Source: Ganoderma boninense (taxonomy: Eukaryota > Basidiomycota > Agaricomycetes > Polyporales > Polyporaceae). From it: a stretch of 64,000 bases of DNA. Where the stretch lies: contig CM035308.1 in assembly GCA_002900995.3 (NCBI GenBank), forward strand, positions 3,224,001 to 3,288,000, in the 5' to 3' direction. Under the pieces are notes generated by a model. The model searched no databases, was not told the origin of the DNA, and saw nothing but the letters and a program-made list of their open reading frames with translations. Positions 44,555 to 55,366 of the stretch are shown here, piece by piece (within the stretch, counting starts at the first letter, position 1; each line of letters starts with the position of its first letter). The position numbers were made by a program, and so were the translations under genes.

Positions 44555-46376
44555 CTACTCCAGCGCGTGGGCAGCATCGCTGTCAACGATGCCTATGAAG
44601 TGATCAAAGATACACTCCAGACGGTCGATGTCCTAATATGAGAGTAAGAACCCCATCGCTATGTGAGCACTGGTAAACCTACTTGAGTGATGGAGTCACG
44701 CTCGGAGCACAAACGATTGAACGTCGCCTCGGCTTCCAAGAATTCCCCCGCAGTGAAGTCGCGAACGGGGAGGTAAAGCGGTGGCAGGCTATCGAGTTCT
44801 TTAATGATGGCCTGCGGCGGTTGGGGTCAATAAGGGAGGCATCTGAAAAGAGAAGGAGGGCGCACGAGGAAGCGGTCGATAGGGACCAACTGGTCTTCAT
44901 GTTGTTCGTCGAGAGACGTCATCAGATGGAGAGGATCTTCCGGCTCCTCCTGCTCCATCAAACGATGGGCGTCTCGAAGCACCACCCTCCGATAGGCCCA
45001 CAACCCTGCCAGCGTCTCAAGAACCTCCTGCGCTTCAGAAACGTGAGCGTCGGGAACAATCGGAGGAACGAAGTGAAGCAGCAGGGTCACGGTTGACTAG
45101 ACTTATAAATGAGCGCAAATGGGGAAGGATTGAAGGCGAATGACGCACCACTGGTTTCTCCAACGTATTGAAGACAACTTGCCACTCACGGAGGTCATCC
45201 TGCTAGCGGGACGTCCTCGCAGAAATGGCGCTGACAGCGGCGCGGAAGGTCGGCAAATAATCTTGAAGACGATCGAGTCGGTCCGGCTCGATACCAGAAC
45301 GGCGGAACTCGCGCGAGGTGAGGAGATCCAGCTAAGTAATGGGTTACCGTCAGGGCCATGGAGCTCCGAGCTGGAGGTCAAGAACCATACCGCCGCAAAC
45401 ATGCTGCGTAAAATATCCTTTCGCTGGACGAGAGTCTGACCCTCCTGGACAAGCTGCTCAGTCCGGCCCGTCCCACGAAACTCTTGGGCCACCGTCCGGA
45501 TCGTGTCTTTGACCAGAGCCACTCTCGAGCGGTACCTGTCCGCGAGGATCTCAGGGAGCTGGTCGATCCACCTTTGCGGAGAGTCCGAAAACCCAAGGGG
45601 TCCCAGAACACTATTGAAACGCCAGGCATGAGCACTACGAGGATCGGGTGGTGAACAATGCGGCGAAATCATGACGCACTTGAGTACTTTGGCATCCAGG
45701 CTTGCAACCGCGTCCTCAAGGAGGTGACGGGAGGCGGCGAAGCGTGTGTTCGACATAGTTCCAGTGGGGAGTGGTTGCAGTGGCTCTAAAAGACGACACG
45801 AAGGCAAGGCAGGACGGGTCGTAAAAACTCACGCTTGACTTTATGTACTCCATTATCTGGAGGAATCGTTCTTTGTTCAGCTGTGCGCCTAATAACTCTG
45901 CAGTGACTTCCCACTCGAAGTCGTTGCTCCAGCGACCTTGAAATCCGCGAGGAGATCGTAGCAAACGTCTGAAATGAGGAGAGGGCAACGGGAAGGATAG
46001 GAAGTGGTGGAAGAGCCTGAGCCTCGAAGATTGAACGCTTGAAGCGCTGACTATCCGGCTCTCGAGACGCTGAAGATCGCGCTTCCGTCGGCGTCCGAGG
46101 AGGTCCGAGGCCTGCGGAGCACGCGCCCATCCTGTTCCCTGCCCATGGCCTACAGCACTCGCAGCTCTGTATCTCCCTTCAACACCATCTCCGCATATTA
46201 CATCAAACCGAAATGGCGGTATAAAACTCTTGACGGATGAGCCCGACCGACTTCTGCCTCGACTAGACACGCATGCGTCCTCCGATCCCCGGCGACGCTG
46301 ACGGTTGAGACCTCAACTCATCGCGCTTAGAACGACAGACGGATGGGATACACAACTCTTCGACGTTACGATACAT
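44555..46376 (-). CDS. Cargo 3: unknown helical protein
   Basis: Proposed start ATG 46376 (MYRNVEE), spliced (46354 to 46262) to a basic Ser/Arg-rich part (RGRSRSGSSVKSF, RRRKRDLQRLESRI) and then WSNDFEWEVTAELLGAQLNK...IMEYIKSS (to 45833). Four further exons each have lengths divisible by three: 45783-45190, 45096-44887, 44811-44683 and 44632-44555. They encode TRFAASRHLLEDAVASLDAK, VKDTIRTVAQEFRGTGR, VSEAQEVLETLAGLWAYRR, ELDSLPPLYLPVRDFTAGEF and LECIFDHFIGIVDSD. The composition is strongly alpha-helical. The second half is well supported by splice phases. The first half, around 45970-46150, may hide another intron. No family recognised. If the upstream exons are wrong, the ATG at 45756 would give a 327-residue protein. 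Confidence 0.6.
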
Positions 46377-46466
46377 GGTGATTTCTCTAGTTAGTACAGA
46401 CGACAACTAAGGGGCTGCGGGGATGAAGCAAGTCTCATGTATCAGCGACATAGCAACGATGTGGAG

Positions 46467-47682
46467 TTAAGAATGCGAACCCTTTTGCTTGCCCTGTCTC
46501 TTCGCCGACAGGCGTTCCGACTGCGCCCGCTCAGCCTTCTGAGAAGTTTGCTTCTTCCGGAACCAAACATCGCGAACCCAAGACGGACGGTTGTTGTCTG
46601 TGAGCCCCAGCCGGCGCGCATCCTGATCGCGCGGGTGCCCCATAGAGACCGCCAACCAGCCGGTACGTTTATCGCTGCCAACACACCATAGCCACATCAC
46701 GGGTAGAATGGACGCAGGCGTCCAGTGGCAGAATATGTTCCCTAGTTGAAGCTCGCGGTGATCAGCCATCGCCGACGGCGGCGCAGGAAGCGTGGTAGCG
46801 CCCCACGACTCGTACCAACGAGTCTTGAAGTGGCCGACCGCAACACTTCTTTCCTTCTCCTCGTCAGTCCGCTGACACTTCCTCTCCTGGATCGGATGCC
46901 GCAATTCGACGGTCTGCGGGAGTGCTAGACTAAGACGAATCCTTGAATACATGAAAATAGGGGGGCACTTACCACGGCGTTCGGATCGTACTTGATGTTT
47001 CGCAACGAAATGCCGCTCCGATTAGCAGTAGTGGCAACGCTGGGACTCAGACCTGCGTTTTGAGTGGCGACGTTGGAGCGGGATTGCGATCGTGTTGTGA
47101 TTCCAGGAGGGGGCAGCAGATCCGGCCAGTTGTCCGGTGGAAGAGTCGCGGCACTAAGGGAGGACAGAGAGGGCCCCGCAGATGGCGCACGGCTCGTGTG
47201 GCGAGAAGAAGTCGCTGAAGGGACCAATGATGGCCGGGTTGGGAGCGTCGCTGTCGTCATGGGCGCACAAGCCCGAGGCTGGCAGGGAGTCGCAGAACGA
47301 GAGGTAGGGCGCGAAACCGAAGGAGGTTCGAGGTAGGTTACAGCCGGAGAGTTCGCGAGTGTTTGAGCACACTCGGAAGGTTCTGCTTTGATGTGTTGCA
47401 CGCTGGGAGACATCAGAAGACTCATACTGTCACAGGCGAGACTTTACTCACCCTGCGAAGAAACGCCTGGTGATCGTTGGACTTACGTCCACCACTTCCG
47501 GGGCCACCGGCGCAGTGTAGTAGAGATGGGTAACGGCCCCATCTTCTGCAACAGGAGCTGAAGCTGAAAAGGTGTAAAGTGAAAAATTTACTCCGCTGTC
47601 CATGCGGGCGCAAGGGTGAAGTGGCTCGACGGTACCAGGACGTGGGGGGAGGTAGAAGGGGAACCCAGGGTCGACGGGACAT
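46467..47682 (-). CDS. Cargo 4: unknown 359-residue protein with Trp-rich C-terminal domain
   Basis: Four exons in perfect phase: 47682-47592, 47563-47452, 47402-46973 and 46913-46467 (1080 nt). The first intron is only 28 bp, unusually short. N-terminus MSRRPWVPLLPPPTSWYRR, then THLYYTAPVAPEVVDV. The middle is a 140-residue Ser/Thr/Pro-rich linker. The C-terminal domain begins RNIKYDPNAV and contains EEKERSVAVGHFKTRWYESW, PSAMADHRELQLGNIFCHW, VMWLWCVGSDKRTGWLAVS and RDVWFRKKQ, ending in a basic tail (SERLSAKRQGKQKG). The aromatic and charged pattern suggests a compact ligand- or nucleic-acid-binding fold. No named family is recognised. Confidence 0.75.
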
Positions 47683-47957
47683 GTTCAGCAGAACTACGGG
47701 GGACGCGGCCGAGTGGGGGAACAAAGGAGACCTTGATGGGCGTTAGAGCCCTTGCCTCGTGGGCTATCATGGATCTCAAGTCGTCGGCCCACCGGACCGA
47801 GCGTAATTCAACCTCTAAGTTCTACTGTTCAAGTCACCATGTACAGATCGAGGGACAGGATATACGCTATCACATATCATATCATCGATTTTTCAAACAT
47901 ACACATACAACACGTCGCAGGATAGACAACGCCTCCATTCGTCAAGCAAAAGAGACC
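47683..47957. other. Spacer between cargo 4 and cargo 5
   Basis: About 275 bp; promoter region of cargo 4. Nothing distinctive was seen. Confidence 0.4.
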
Positions 47958-48581
47958 TTAGACGTCCAAGTCATAGCCGTCGACGGCGACAGAAGGAGTC
48001 AAACGAGGCACGTCGAAGATTACCGCCTTCTCGAGGGCCTTCAACGTGAAAGACCTCTGAAGCATCACAAGCTTGGCATCCCCAATCGCCTTGGAGAAGC
48101 TCCAGAAGTTGGCGGCGTCAGGGAACGTCACCCGGAATGGGCGGTCCACTTTGCGACCCTCCTGCACTTGGACAGAGCGCTTTTGCTACAGGCAGCGGAG
48201 TGAGCGGGTGATAGCAAGGCAGGGGAAGGAAGGCGAAGGCATAATGGCAAAACTTACTTCGTCGAACGCAAACTCCAGATCAACGTCGATGGAGAGCGAC
48301 TGGAAGACCTGAGGCGGACGAAGCGAGCTGGAGTCCGGCACCGAGCAGAGCAGAAGGTAGCCTACCAACGGAGTCAGTGTAAACGGAGCCAGTGTAGATG
48401 CGCACAACTTACTTACAGTCGCGAGGAGAAAACTCGGTAACGATGACATGAACACGGTCAATCGGTGACGACGCTTCAAGCTTTGCGTTAGGGAACGCAA
48501 AGATGATGTCTGCTTCCCTGTGGACCATCAGCCACCATGAGCGGACGCGTGAGAAGCTGCGACTTACTTGTAGAACTCCAT
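47958..48581 (-). CDS. Cargo 5: small 148-residue unknown protein
   Basis: Four exons in phase: 48581-48568, 48517-48417, 48361-48258 and 48185-47958 (447 nt). The first exon has only 14 nt (MEFYK). The sequence alternates beta-like stretches (ADIIFAFPNAKLEA, RVHVIVTEFSPRDCYLLLCS) with VFQSLSIDVDLEFAFDE, and a C-terminal part with RPFRVTFPDAANFWSFSKAI and SFTLKALEKAVIFDVPRL. It is short, without signal peptide or membrane helix, probably a single globular domain. The clean exon structure supports a real gene; function unknown. Confidence 0.75.
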
Positions 48582-48914
48582 GTTGAGCGGGGGAATAGCA
48601 GTGGCGGGAATAGCAGTGGCGATGTGTACTGTTGGGAGGAAAGTTGGTGGGCCCGACCGCGAACGGCCTGCTCATTATATACCCTGCCATCGAGCGGCGT
48701 GCGATGTACAAAGGACAAAGCTGAGCTGGGAGAAGCCCCTTGCCGGGGCGCCACAGAGAACATAAGCACAAAGCTGGCCAAACACGACCAAATCATGCTC
48801 TGCCCTGATGTTGCAGGTGGACATGGTACTGTCCTTGAACGCGCGCGAACGCAGTTGAAGTTTGTAAGTATACATATTCTGTTATAAGTAGTCAATGTAC
48901 TGAGATGCAGGCGA
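48582..48914. other. Intergenic, about 330 bp
   Basis: Contains a short repeat, agcagtggcgggaatagcagtggcg (48597-48621), in the 5' flank of cargo 5. No gene seen. Confidence 0.5.
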
Positions 48915-50300
48915 CTATTTTCCCTTGCATTGCCTCCAGATCGGAGTGACCGCCTGCGAAACTAGGTTCCCACACCTCGACAACTTGTCCGCCAACGCCT
49001 GGTGCTCCATGCTCTTCGCCATGTTACGCGCGCGCAGCCTGTCGGGGTGGAACCTCTTGTGGGTCTCGTCGACAAGCTTCCTGTACTGCAAAGTTGCCAA
49101 TTTGGCCTTCGCCTTCTCAAAGAATTCTTCGACCGCCTCCCAGGTGATATCCTCTTCGTTCACCAGCCAAGGTTGAGCCAACGTCGGCCAGGGCGTGGTT
49201 TCGAAGAGGGCTGGCTTCTCAGGAGAGAACTTCGCGTCGTCGAAAAGTCTCGCGACCTCCACGTAGTGACGGACGGCGGCGTCCGCCGTCCACGTCCTCC
49301 AAGAATAACGCTCTTCCAAGCGTTTTCTCTCCTCTCGGCCGCGCCTCTCCAAGTCGCGCGCTCTACGCGTGGCCGAGCCCCTCGCGTCGACCTGTTCTGC
49401 CCGCAGACGATGTCGTTCGGCCGCTTTGCGCTTCTCCTCGGCAAGGTGATGCTCCTTCTCCTTTTCCGCCGCCGCCGCCGCCTCCTCCTCGGCCTTCCTC
49501 GCTTCCTCCTCCTCCCTCCTCCTCTGTTGCTCTGCCCACAACGGCTTATCTTTCTCCAGTTCAGCAATCTTCCGGCGCGATTCGAGGATCGAGGCCCAAT
49601 GTTCGGCGTCCTCCTGAGTCTCCAGGGAGGTGCTGGAAGACGACCCGCTCACGCCGCTCGACGAATAGCCGCTAGACGAAGACCCGTGCGACGGAGACCC
49701 GCTGGACGAACACTCGATGGGCGGCGGAACGTGGGACCTTGCTGGCTCTGGGTCTTCGCTCTTCAACATCTCCGTCCAAAACTTGTCTTCGCGCCGCCGG
49801 CGGTCCTCTTGGATGACCTCCTCCCGCAGCTTTTTGTTGCTGATCCTTTCAGACCTCCGCATTGCTTTTCGTTTTGCCTCACGCACTGACTCCTTGCTAG
49901 GCGTAGTCGAATACGTCGTTCGACGTCGCTTGGGCGAATTCTCGCACTCAGGATCCTCGAAGACAGGCTGATGTTCGCTCGCGTCATGATCAGGTCCCCG
50001 ATCTATGGGTGGTCATCAGTAAGTACTGTAGCGTATATCATTTCTGAATGAAATCTTACCCTTTCGTTTCGCGCCGTCTTGTTGTGCTGGCTGGGTCGGG
50101 TCCAGGAGACCGGGAGTCGTGCCAAGAATGCATCGGAAACGCGGAGGGGTAAGCGGGGTGGGTGGTGGCATGGACATAGTAGTTTGGTGGAGGTGCGGAG
50201 TGCTGGTAGTTCGAGTTCGGGAACCTGAAGAAATACGATTGGGACGGCTGTGCGATAAGTGGATGTAGTCTTGGCCCTCGGTGTCGCGCTTCGAAGCCAT
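48915..50300 (-). CDS. Cargo 6: coiled-coil protein with C-terminal J-domain-like HPD motif
   Basis: Two exons, 50300-50060 and 50002-48915, joined by a 57-bp intron in phase (442 residues). The N-terminus (MASKRDTEGQDYIHLSHS) is Pro/Thr-rich. A basic, probably nuclear segment follows (SPKRRRTTYSTTPSKESV, KRKAMRRSERISNKKLREE). The middle is a long charged helix (ELEKDKPLWAEQQRRREEEE, AEEKRKAAERHRL). The C-terminal 80 residues read ITWEAVEEFFEKAKAKL, YRKLVDETHKRFHPDRLRAR and SRCGNLVSQAVTPIWRQ. The FHPD motif between helices resembles the J-like domain of DnaJ-related and IkB-like (NFKBIL1) proteins, so it may recruit an Hsp70 or only keep the fold. The assignment is by motif and is moderate. 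Confidence 0.75.
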
Positions 50301-50551
50301 ATATGCACTCAAGAACATTCACAAACATTTTTTATACCACTTTCGGAGCGTCTTGGAGCCTCTTCAGCTTTGCACACAGCAATTCATGACAACAGTTTGA
50401 CCGCTCCTCGAGCTCAAAGCGTGCACGACCAATAAAGGCAATACAGTCAATGGCGCCCAAAAATGCGTTGGTGTGCCACTCGGTACCATCCTTGCTTCTT
50501 ACCGCTTTCTCCTGCTCTTCCGTCCATAGTCCGTTTCACAGGCCTCTTCCA
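50301..50551. promoter_or_regulatory. Divergent promoter region between cargo 6 and cargo 7
   Basis: Cargo 6 starts at 50300 (minus) and cargo 7 at 50552 (plus), so 251 bp must serve both genes. It contains the AT-richer stretch aaacattttttataccactttc near 50325-50345. No defined box is claimed. If cargo 7 used the in-frame ATG at 50450 the shared region would be 149 bp. Confidence 0.5.
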
Positions 50552-52152
50552 ATGAGGAAGTACAAGGAATTCCGCCGTCTTGTTGACGGACATGCAAGAG
50601 GGATTACTTGCGTTTCTTTCAGTCCACAAGGGAACTTCGTAGCGACAGGCGGATTGGACGGCAAAGTCTGCGTTTGGCGTCTGGCGGATGGGAAGCAGCT
50701 TTACGCATTTGATGGACAAACCTCCGTTCTGTGTCTTGAATGGATGGACCGCCGCGAGGATGCGCTGCTCTTTGGTTCCCAAGATGGAAATATTACCATC
50801 TTCACCATTACACCGGTGCGCGGCCTGGCTGACGAAGGGCGAGCTGAACAGTGCAGAAGACTGACCAAATGTGCACAGTTTACGGTCACCGTCAATGGCT
50901 TCTGGGGGCATAAATATCCCGTTGAACATCTCGCAATGTCTGAGGACCATGTTGCCACGGGTGCCCATCGGGAGCTCACCGTTTGGCAATGGAGCAACCA
51001 CTGTATGTTTGTTCAACTTCACACTGTTTGCTTTGCTTCTCATTGACAGTCATATGTAGCCCGCCGTTTCCATCGCGTCCATGATGTATCTGAGCCGCCC
51101 TCGAGCTCGCAGAACCAACACTTAGAGATATTGGTCACGAGTATTCACTGGACGCCCGCATCAGAGATCAACTCGTCGCTACTCATGGTCTCTTATATGT
51201 ACCATGGTATACAGTACGTCACGTTCTGAGATTCCCCGTGACCGAGACAACTGAACCTCCTAGTATGTTTGATACGAGCACCTGGGGGAGGGTCCGCACC
51301 ATTCCGTTATCATGCGAGATGTGCGTGCGATTCAAGCCTTCTAGTAATAGACCTCGCTGATCACGCACTCTGACTAGCGCGAGTGCAAGCCTGTCACCGG
51401 ATGGTTTATACTTCGCGGTGTCAAACTTAAGGCAAGGGTTCGACGTGTACGAGACGGCAACGGAGGTTCTGTGTCACTCCTTCGAGCACGAGGTGGGGGA
51501 TCCGAATCCTACGCCGGTTCTCTTTATCCACGACAGTTGTGCCATCGTGGGCGGGAGCACTGTCGGGAAGGTAGGTATTTGGGACGTCGGGCACGGCATG
51601 GGCAAGATTCATAGCTTGTCGATCCCAAGTACGTGCTCTTTGCATCTTAAGCGTTCCGGACCTCATCTGCGTTGTAGGACGTGGCAAAGTCCTGGCCCTT
51701 GCTGTCAGTATTCGTCTAACTTGATCTTTGAAAGCTAATTAATTGTGTCCATAATTTTAGGCACGTTATGACTCCGGCGAAGACGAAACTTCGTATGAAT
51801 TTTATCTGGTGACCGCCGTGATGAATGAGAACACGACATCCTCCTGCATCATCTGGAAGACAGAGAATCTTGGTAATACATATGCGGGATGCTTTGCGTT
51901 CATTTTTGATGTTGCTGCTCCAGGGATCCGCCAACACCCCACCGAGGAGAATGGACGCATCGATGGGCGCGATGTGCCGCCACCCGAGTCCATGGAAGAC
52001 ACGGTGACGAGCTCCTCGGTACGTTGACTCGGCTTTTGACGTGGTCCACTCTTCGATAACGACAATCCTTGCAGTTTTCATCGAAATTGTTGTGGTTTTC
52101 GATATGCGCCTTCCTCCTTGCATACTTCGTTACAATGCCAGCAAACATATAG
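50552..52152 (+). CDS. Cargo 7: WD40-repeat protein with C-terminal membrane anchor
   Basis: Eight exons: 50552-51002, 51060-51213, 51264-51320, 51379-51628, 51678-51703, 51761-51871, 51924-52018 and 52075-52152. WD40 repeats form beta-propellers that hold protein partners. Visible blades include GHARGITCVSFSPQGNFVAT with DGKVCVWRL, LCLEWMDRREDALLFGSQDG, VEHLAMSEDHVATGAHRE with LTVWQWS, SASLSPDGLYFAVSN and VGGSTVGKVGIWDVG. After the propeller comes an acidic linker (PPPESMEDTVTSSS). The last exon encodes FSSKLLWFSICAFLLAYFV with MPANI at the end, a hydrophobic helix with a five-residue tail. This is a tail anchor, which is unusual for WD40 proteins. The start at MRKYKEFRRLVDGH was chosen because it abuts the first blade; an in-frame ATG exists at 50450. 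The protein likely faces the cytosol or nucleoplasm from a membrane. Confidence 0.82.
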
Positions 52153-52252
52153 ATTTGAGACCGAGTGGTAGCAGCAGATATGAGCATGTACAAGAAATAT
52201 TAATATCTCGGACGTCAATGTACAGCCAGTGCGACAACGTCCTCCATGTCAG

Positions 52253-52910
52253 CTAGTTGTCAGAAGCGATATCCTCCTCTTCAGAAAGCGCGGACGCATA
52301 GAGATCATCGTCGAGGAATTCCTCCGGGGTGCCGTAACCCGAAGACCCATCCTCGTCGTCTAAAGACCCGACCTCGTCGTCTGACGACCCGGCTTCGGCT
52401 TCATCATCTGCGACAAGGTCCTTCAGACCAATGGAAGCGACGAAGGCGTCGACAAAAGCCTTGGTCTGAAACGCAAGGCACAGACCACCCTTGTCGCCCT
52501 GAAGATACACTGAAGGGCCGAGCTGGAACCTCTGAATGAGAAAAGGTAAACGAAGGTTCTGGGCAAAACACGACTCACGAGGGTGCACCCATTGAACGCG
52601 GAGCTGTTCGTAGCGAAGGCGACTGAATCGCGCCCGCACATGGAGTGGATGCAAACTAAGAAGAGGTTAATAAGGGCCGCGGTTCTTTACATACAGAGTA
52701 GACGGACATACCGTACGTGGCGTCGCCATCTTGGACTACAGAGAGCGAGGCACAGGGAAGCGTGCAAACCTGGTCGAATTTCGCATCCCAGACGCGGGAA
52801 TCGACGGGAAAAGTCTCAAAGCTGAGCCAGAACGCGTATAAGACGCCCCAGATAGAAAAGAGGCTGAGAAGGAGGAAAGCGGCGCACATGGTGTTCGCGG
52901 AGTGGTGCAT
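52253..52910 (-). CDS. Cargo 8: 184-residue signal-anchor protein with acidic tail
   Basis: Three exons in phase: 52910-52712, 52655-52579 and 52531-52253. N-terminus MHHSANTMCAAFLLLSLFSI followed by WGVLYAFWLSF gives one long hydrophobic helix (residues 9-30): a signal peptide or, more likely, a signal anchor. The middle has four Cys (VCTLPCASL, ICIHSMCG-like VCIHSMCG, GCTLRFQLG), so disulfides in a lumen are possible. The last 60 residues are very acidic (VADDEAEAGSSDDEVG, GTPEEFLDDDLY). It converges on cargo 7 with about 100 bp between stop codons. No family recognised. Confidence 0.72.
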
Positions 52911-54340
52911 GATGGGCAGAGAGGTGACGAGATTGCAGTGACAAGGTGGAACGGGATGTGTGAGGACGGCGAAGGAATGCGACGGGGATTATATGGTTTT
53001 CTGACCGAGAAAGACCTTGCAATTGAACGGGACAAATCCCAATGCCAAGGAAAGGCGATTGCAACTCACAAAGCAACTTGACCGAACTCCGGTGACCATA
53101 GATCGAAGTCGTATAAACACGTACCCGACAACGCCACGGCTCGGGGAGGGGGGGACGGCGTATATCCATAGTGCCAGGGGAGGGATAGTGTCGGTCAGAA
53201 TGGTCGTCTGGACATGAGAGGAGGAACCTGCAGGAACGCGGAGTCGTTCCAGCCGACCACCAAGCGCTTCAAAGTTCGGCGTCCTCGTGGTGTCGGCATC
53301 TGCCGGTCTGGCTTTCTGCTCCCGCCTTTCCGCTCCCCCGCCTTTCCGCTCCGCCGCCTTTCCGCTCCTCGGCCCCACAGCATGCCTTGCTCGCAAGTTG
53401 CGTGCTGTGATTGTGATCATGGTAAAGATCTATTAGTTCATTGCACTGCCCATTTCGCGCTGATTGTCCAAATTCCTTGATGACAGTGTACAAGGTAGGC
53501 TTCCTTTGCAGGCGGAAAGAATATTCGCGTGAAAGCCCGAAGGGTACGTCAATGCTACTTTCAGTCGCACTTCGCCATGATGCTCGCCTCTGGTCTCGCG
53601 TGAATCTGTAAGAGCGCTGGAATGCCTGTCCAAATGCCTAGTGGACGGAGATAGACGGCCGCGTGAGCCATCCCCATGTCCAGATGAGCGTTGAGACGCA
53701 CATCCACGCCCATGGACGCAATGGACTGCCCGTGGGGATGCTCCGTAGACGCGTTTATTCCCCGACAGCTTCCTTCAGAGTGGACTGAGCGGCGTGGAGC
53801 TGCCGAGAGAAAAGTGCGGAGGGGACGCGGGAGCAAGGACGCTCGTGCACGTGGTCGACTTGGCCGCATGTTCTCTGTACTCGCCGACCTTGGCCGCCGC
53901 GGGCCAAGTAGTTTTCTACCAAAGCCACGACCAGCACCCATCCGCACTCATCCACGCCAGGCCGCGGCGAGCTCGACCTCTAGCAACACGAGCGTGTCGA
54001 ACTGTGGAGGGGTGTAGCGCGCGCGGCGCGCTTCGAAGCTCCATTCCGCCTGTTTGGTACACATGCGCCGGGCTTTTCATCTACTTATCTCCCGCGCCCG
54101 ACTTGCGTGCCGTGGGGCCGCATTGTATACAGTGTACTATTCTCTACTCTGCGCATGAGCGAGCTCACGATGATCACCAAGTTGACGATTCCTCGCTACA
54201 CTTGGCTGTATTGTCGTGTCGTTTCCACTGCTTTATTTGTTTAGATGGAAAATAGCCGTGTCGGTAGGCAACAGCCGGTTCCACCCCCACCCATGGCCAC
54301 TGCCGTGCACTTCCTCCACCTCTCTACTTACTCCGCTATA
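52911..54340. other. 1.4-kb region without a supported gene
   Basis: Open frames exist on both strands (minus 52989-53420, 53561-53947; plus 53691-54255) but none shows protein-like composition, splice signals or a motif. A purine/pyrimidine-skewed simple repeat, based on cctttccgctcc, lies at 53320-53370. It is probably the long 5' flank of cargo 8 and cargo 9. Confidence 0.5.
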
Positions 54341-54744
54341 ATGCCCACCTTCTCCCTCCAGGCTACTATTGAGAATCCGGGGAACAGGCTCGAGCGTTGT
54401 GAGCGTGCTTCTTCTACCTTCAATTGCCAATCTTACCTCCATGTGCACAGCTCTCCCGATTACAGCCTCAAGTCCTGATGAGGAGGATGAGTTCAATGTC
54501 GACGTGTCCGTATTGCTCGATCGTGAGTCCTCACCCAGTTGCTTACGAGGGATCTTGTTACAATTGAATGCTCCAACGTCCAGATATTATTGCCCTCGAG
54601 ATCTCCCTCAACTCCAAGGAACTGGAGCTCACCCATCTCAAAATGCTGCTCCAGTTCCAACGCGCTCGAGCAGAGTATCACTACGCTCGTTGTCGGCAGC
54701 TTGAAGCGAAGTTGATGAGGTTCGAGAATGCTGCCAACCCTTAA
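54341..54744 (+). CDS. Cargo 9: 91-residue coiled-coil protein
   Basis: Three exons in phase: 54341-54398, 54466-54522 and 54584-54744 (276 nt). It begins MPTFSLQATIENPGNRLE, then an acidic link (SSSPDEEDEFNVDVSVLLD). The second half is one amphipathic helix (IIALEISLNSKELELTHLKM, FQRARAEYHYARCRQLEAKL) with heptad spacing, so it probably dimerises. An alternative in-frame start upstream (54245) would add about 32 residues. Small coiled-coil proteins of this type accompany other fungal DNA transposons in my recollection, but I cannot cite a family. Confidence 0.65.
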
Positions 54745-55280
54745 CGCATGGTATCCTTACAGCGTTTCTGTCTCGCGCTTCCGCAACTGTTTCACTGTTC
54801 CACCTCTCTATATCTTCCACCCGTATTACTTTGGGCGTCCAGCTTTCGATTATCGTGCCTTCCTTGCACAGTAGAGCTACTCAAATAAGATTGATGCGTC
54901 AATATTGAGCAAGTACTGGCTGAGCGAGAGAGCGAGGCGCAAGCGCCGAAATACCAGAGCGCGCTCAGGGCCTTGGCGCCGTCTAATTGCGTCTCCGTTG
55001 ACTCTCCGTGGCCGTTGGATGTGCTCCAATCTGCTTCTTCCCACCTGCGTTACCCCAGGCTCCCCACTCATTTCGACTACTCTATTGCATATCGTCCTCA
55101 TCCATCCACATTCTAAGCCTGTCCAACATGGAACTACCTCTCTGCTATGCCACTACGCCTGTTGTCCTCGCTCGGTCACAAAGACCTTTACCAGCACTTC
55201 AATAGCCCTTTCCTCCTCCTCGCATAGGATCCTCGGTCTCCTCACGCGCGACTCCCTCTCTCTCGTACCCTCTCCTCGTC

Positions 55281-55337
55281 AGTGTCTCAAGATCTCGCCA
55301 GTGTCTCAAGATCTCGTCAGTGTCTCAAGATCTCGTC
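55281..55337 (+). repeat. 19-bp direct repeat, three copies
   Basis: Unit gtgtctcaagatctcgtca is repeated three times in the 5' flank of cargo 10, ending about 30 bp before its ATG. Confidence 0.8.
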
Positions 55338-55366
55338 TTGCGTGGTATCCCCCCCTCTCAAGCATC

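Noticed and set aside
52989..54017. Possible genes on either strand (minus 52989-53420, minus 53561-53947, plus 53691-54017)
   Set aside because: Arg/Pro/Ser-rich frames overlapping simple repeats, without introns, motifs or consistent codon pattern.
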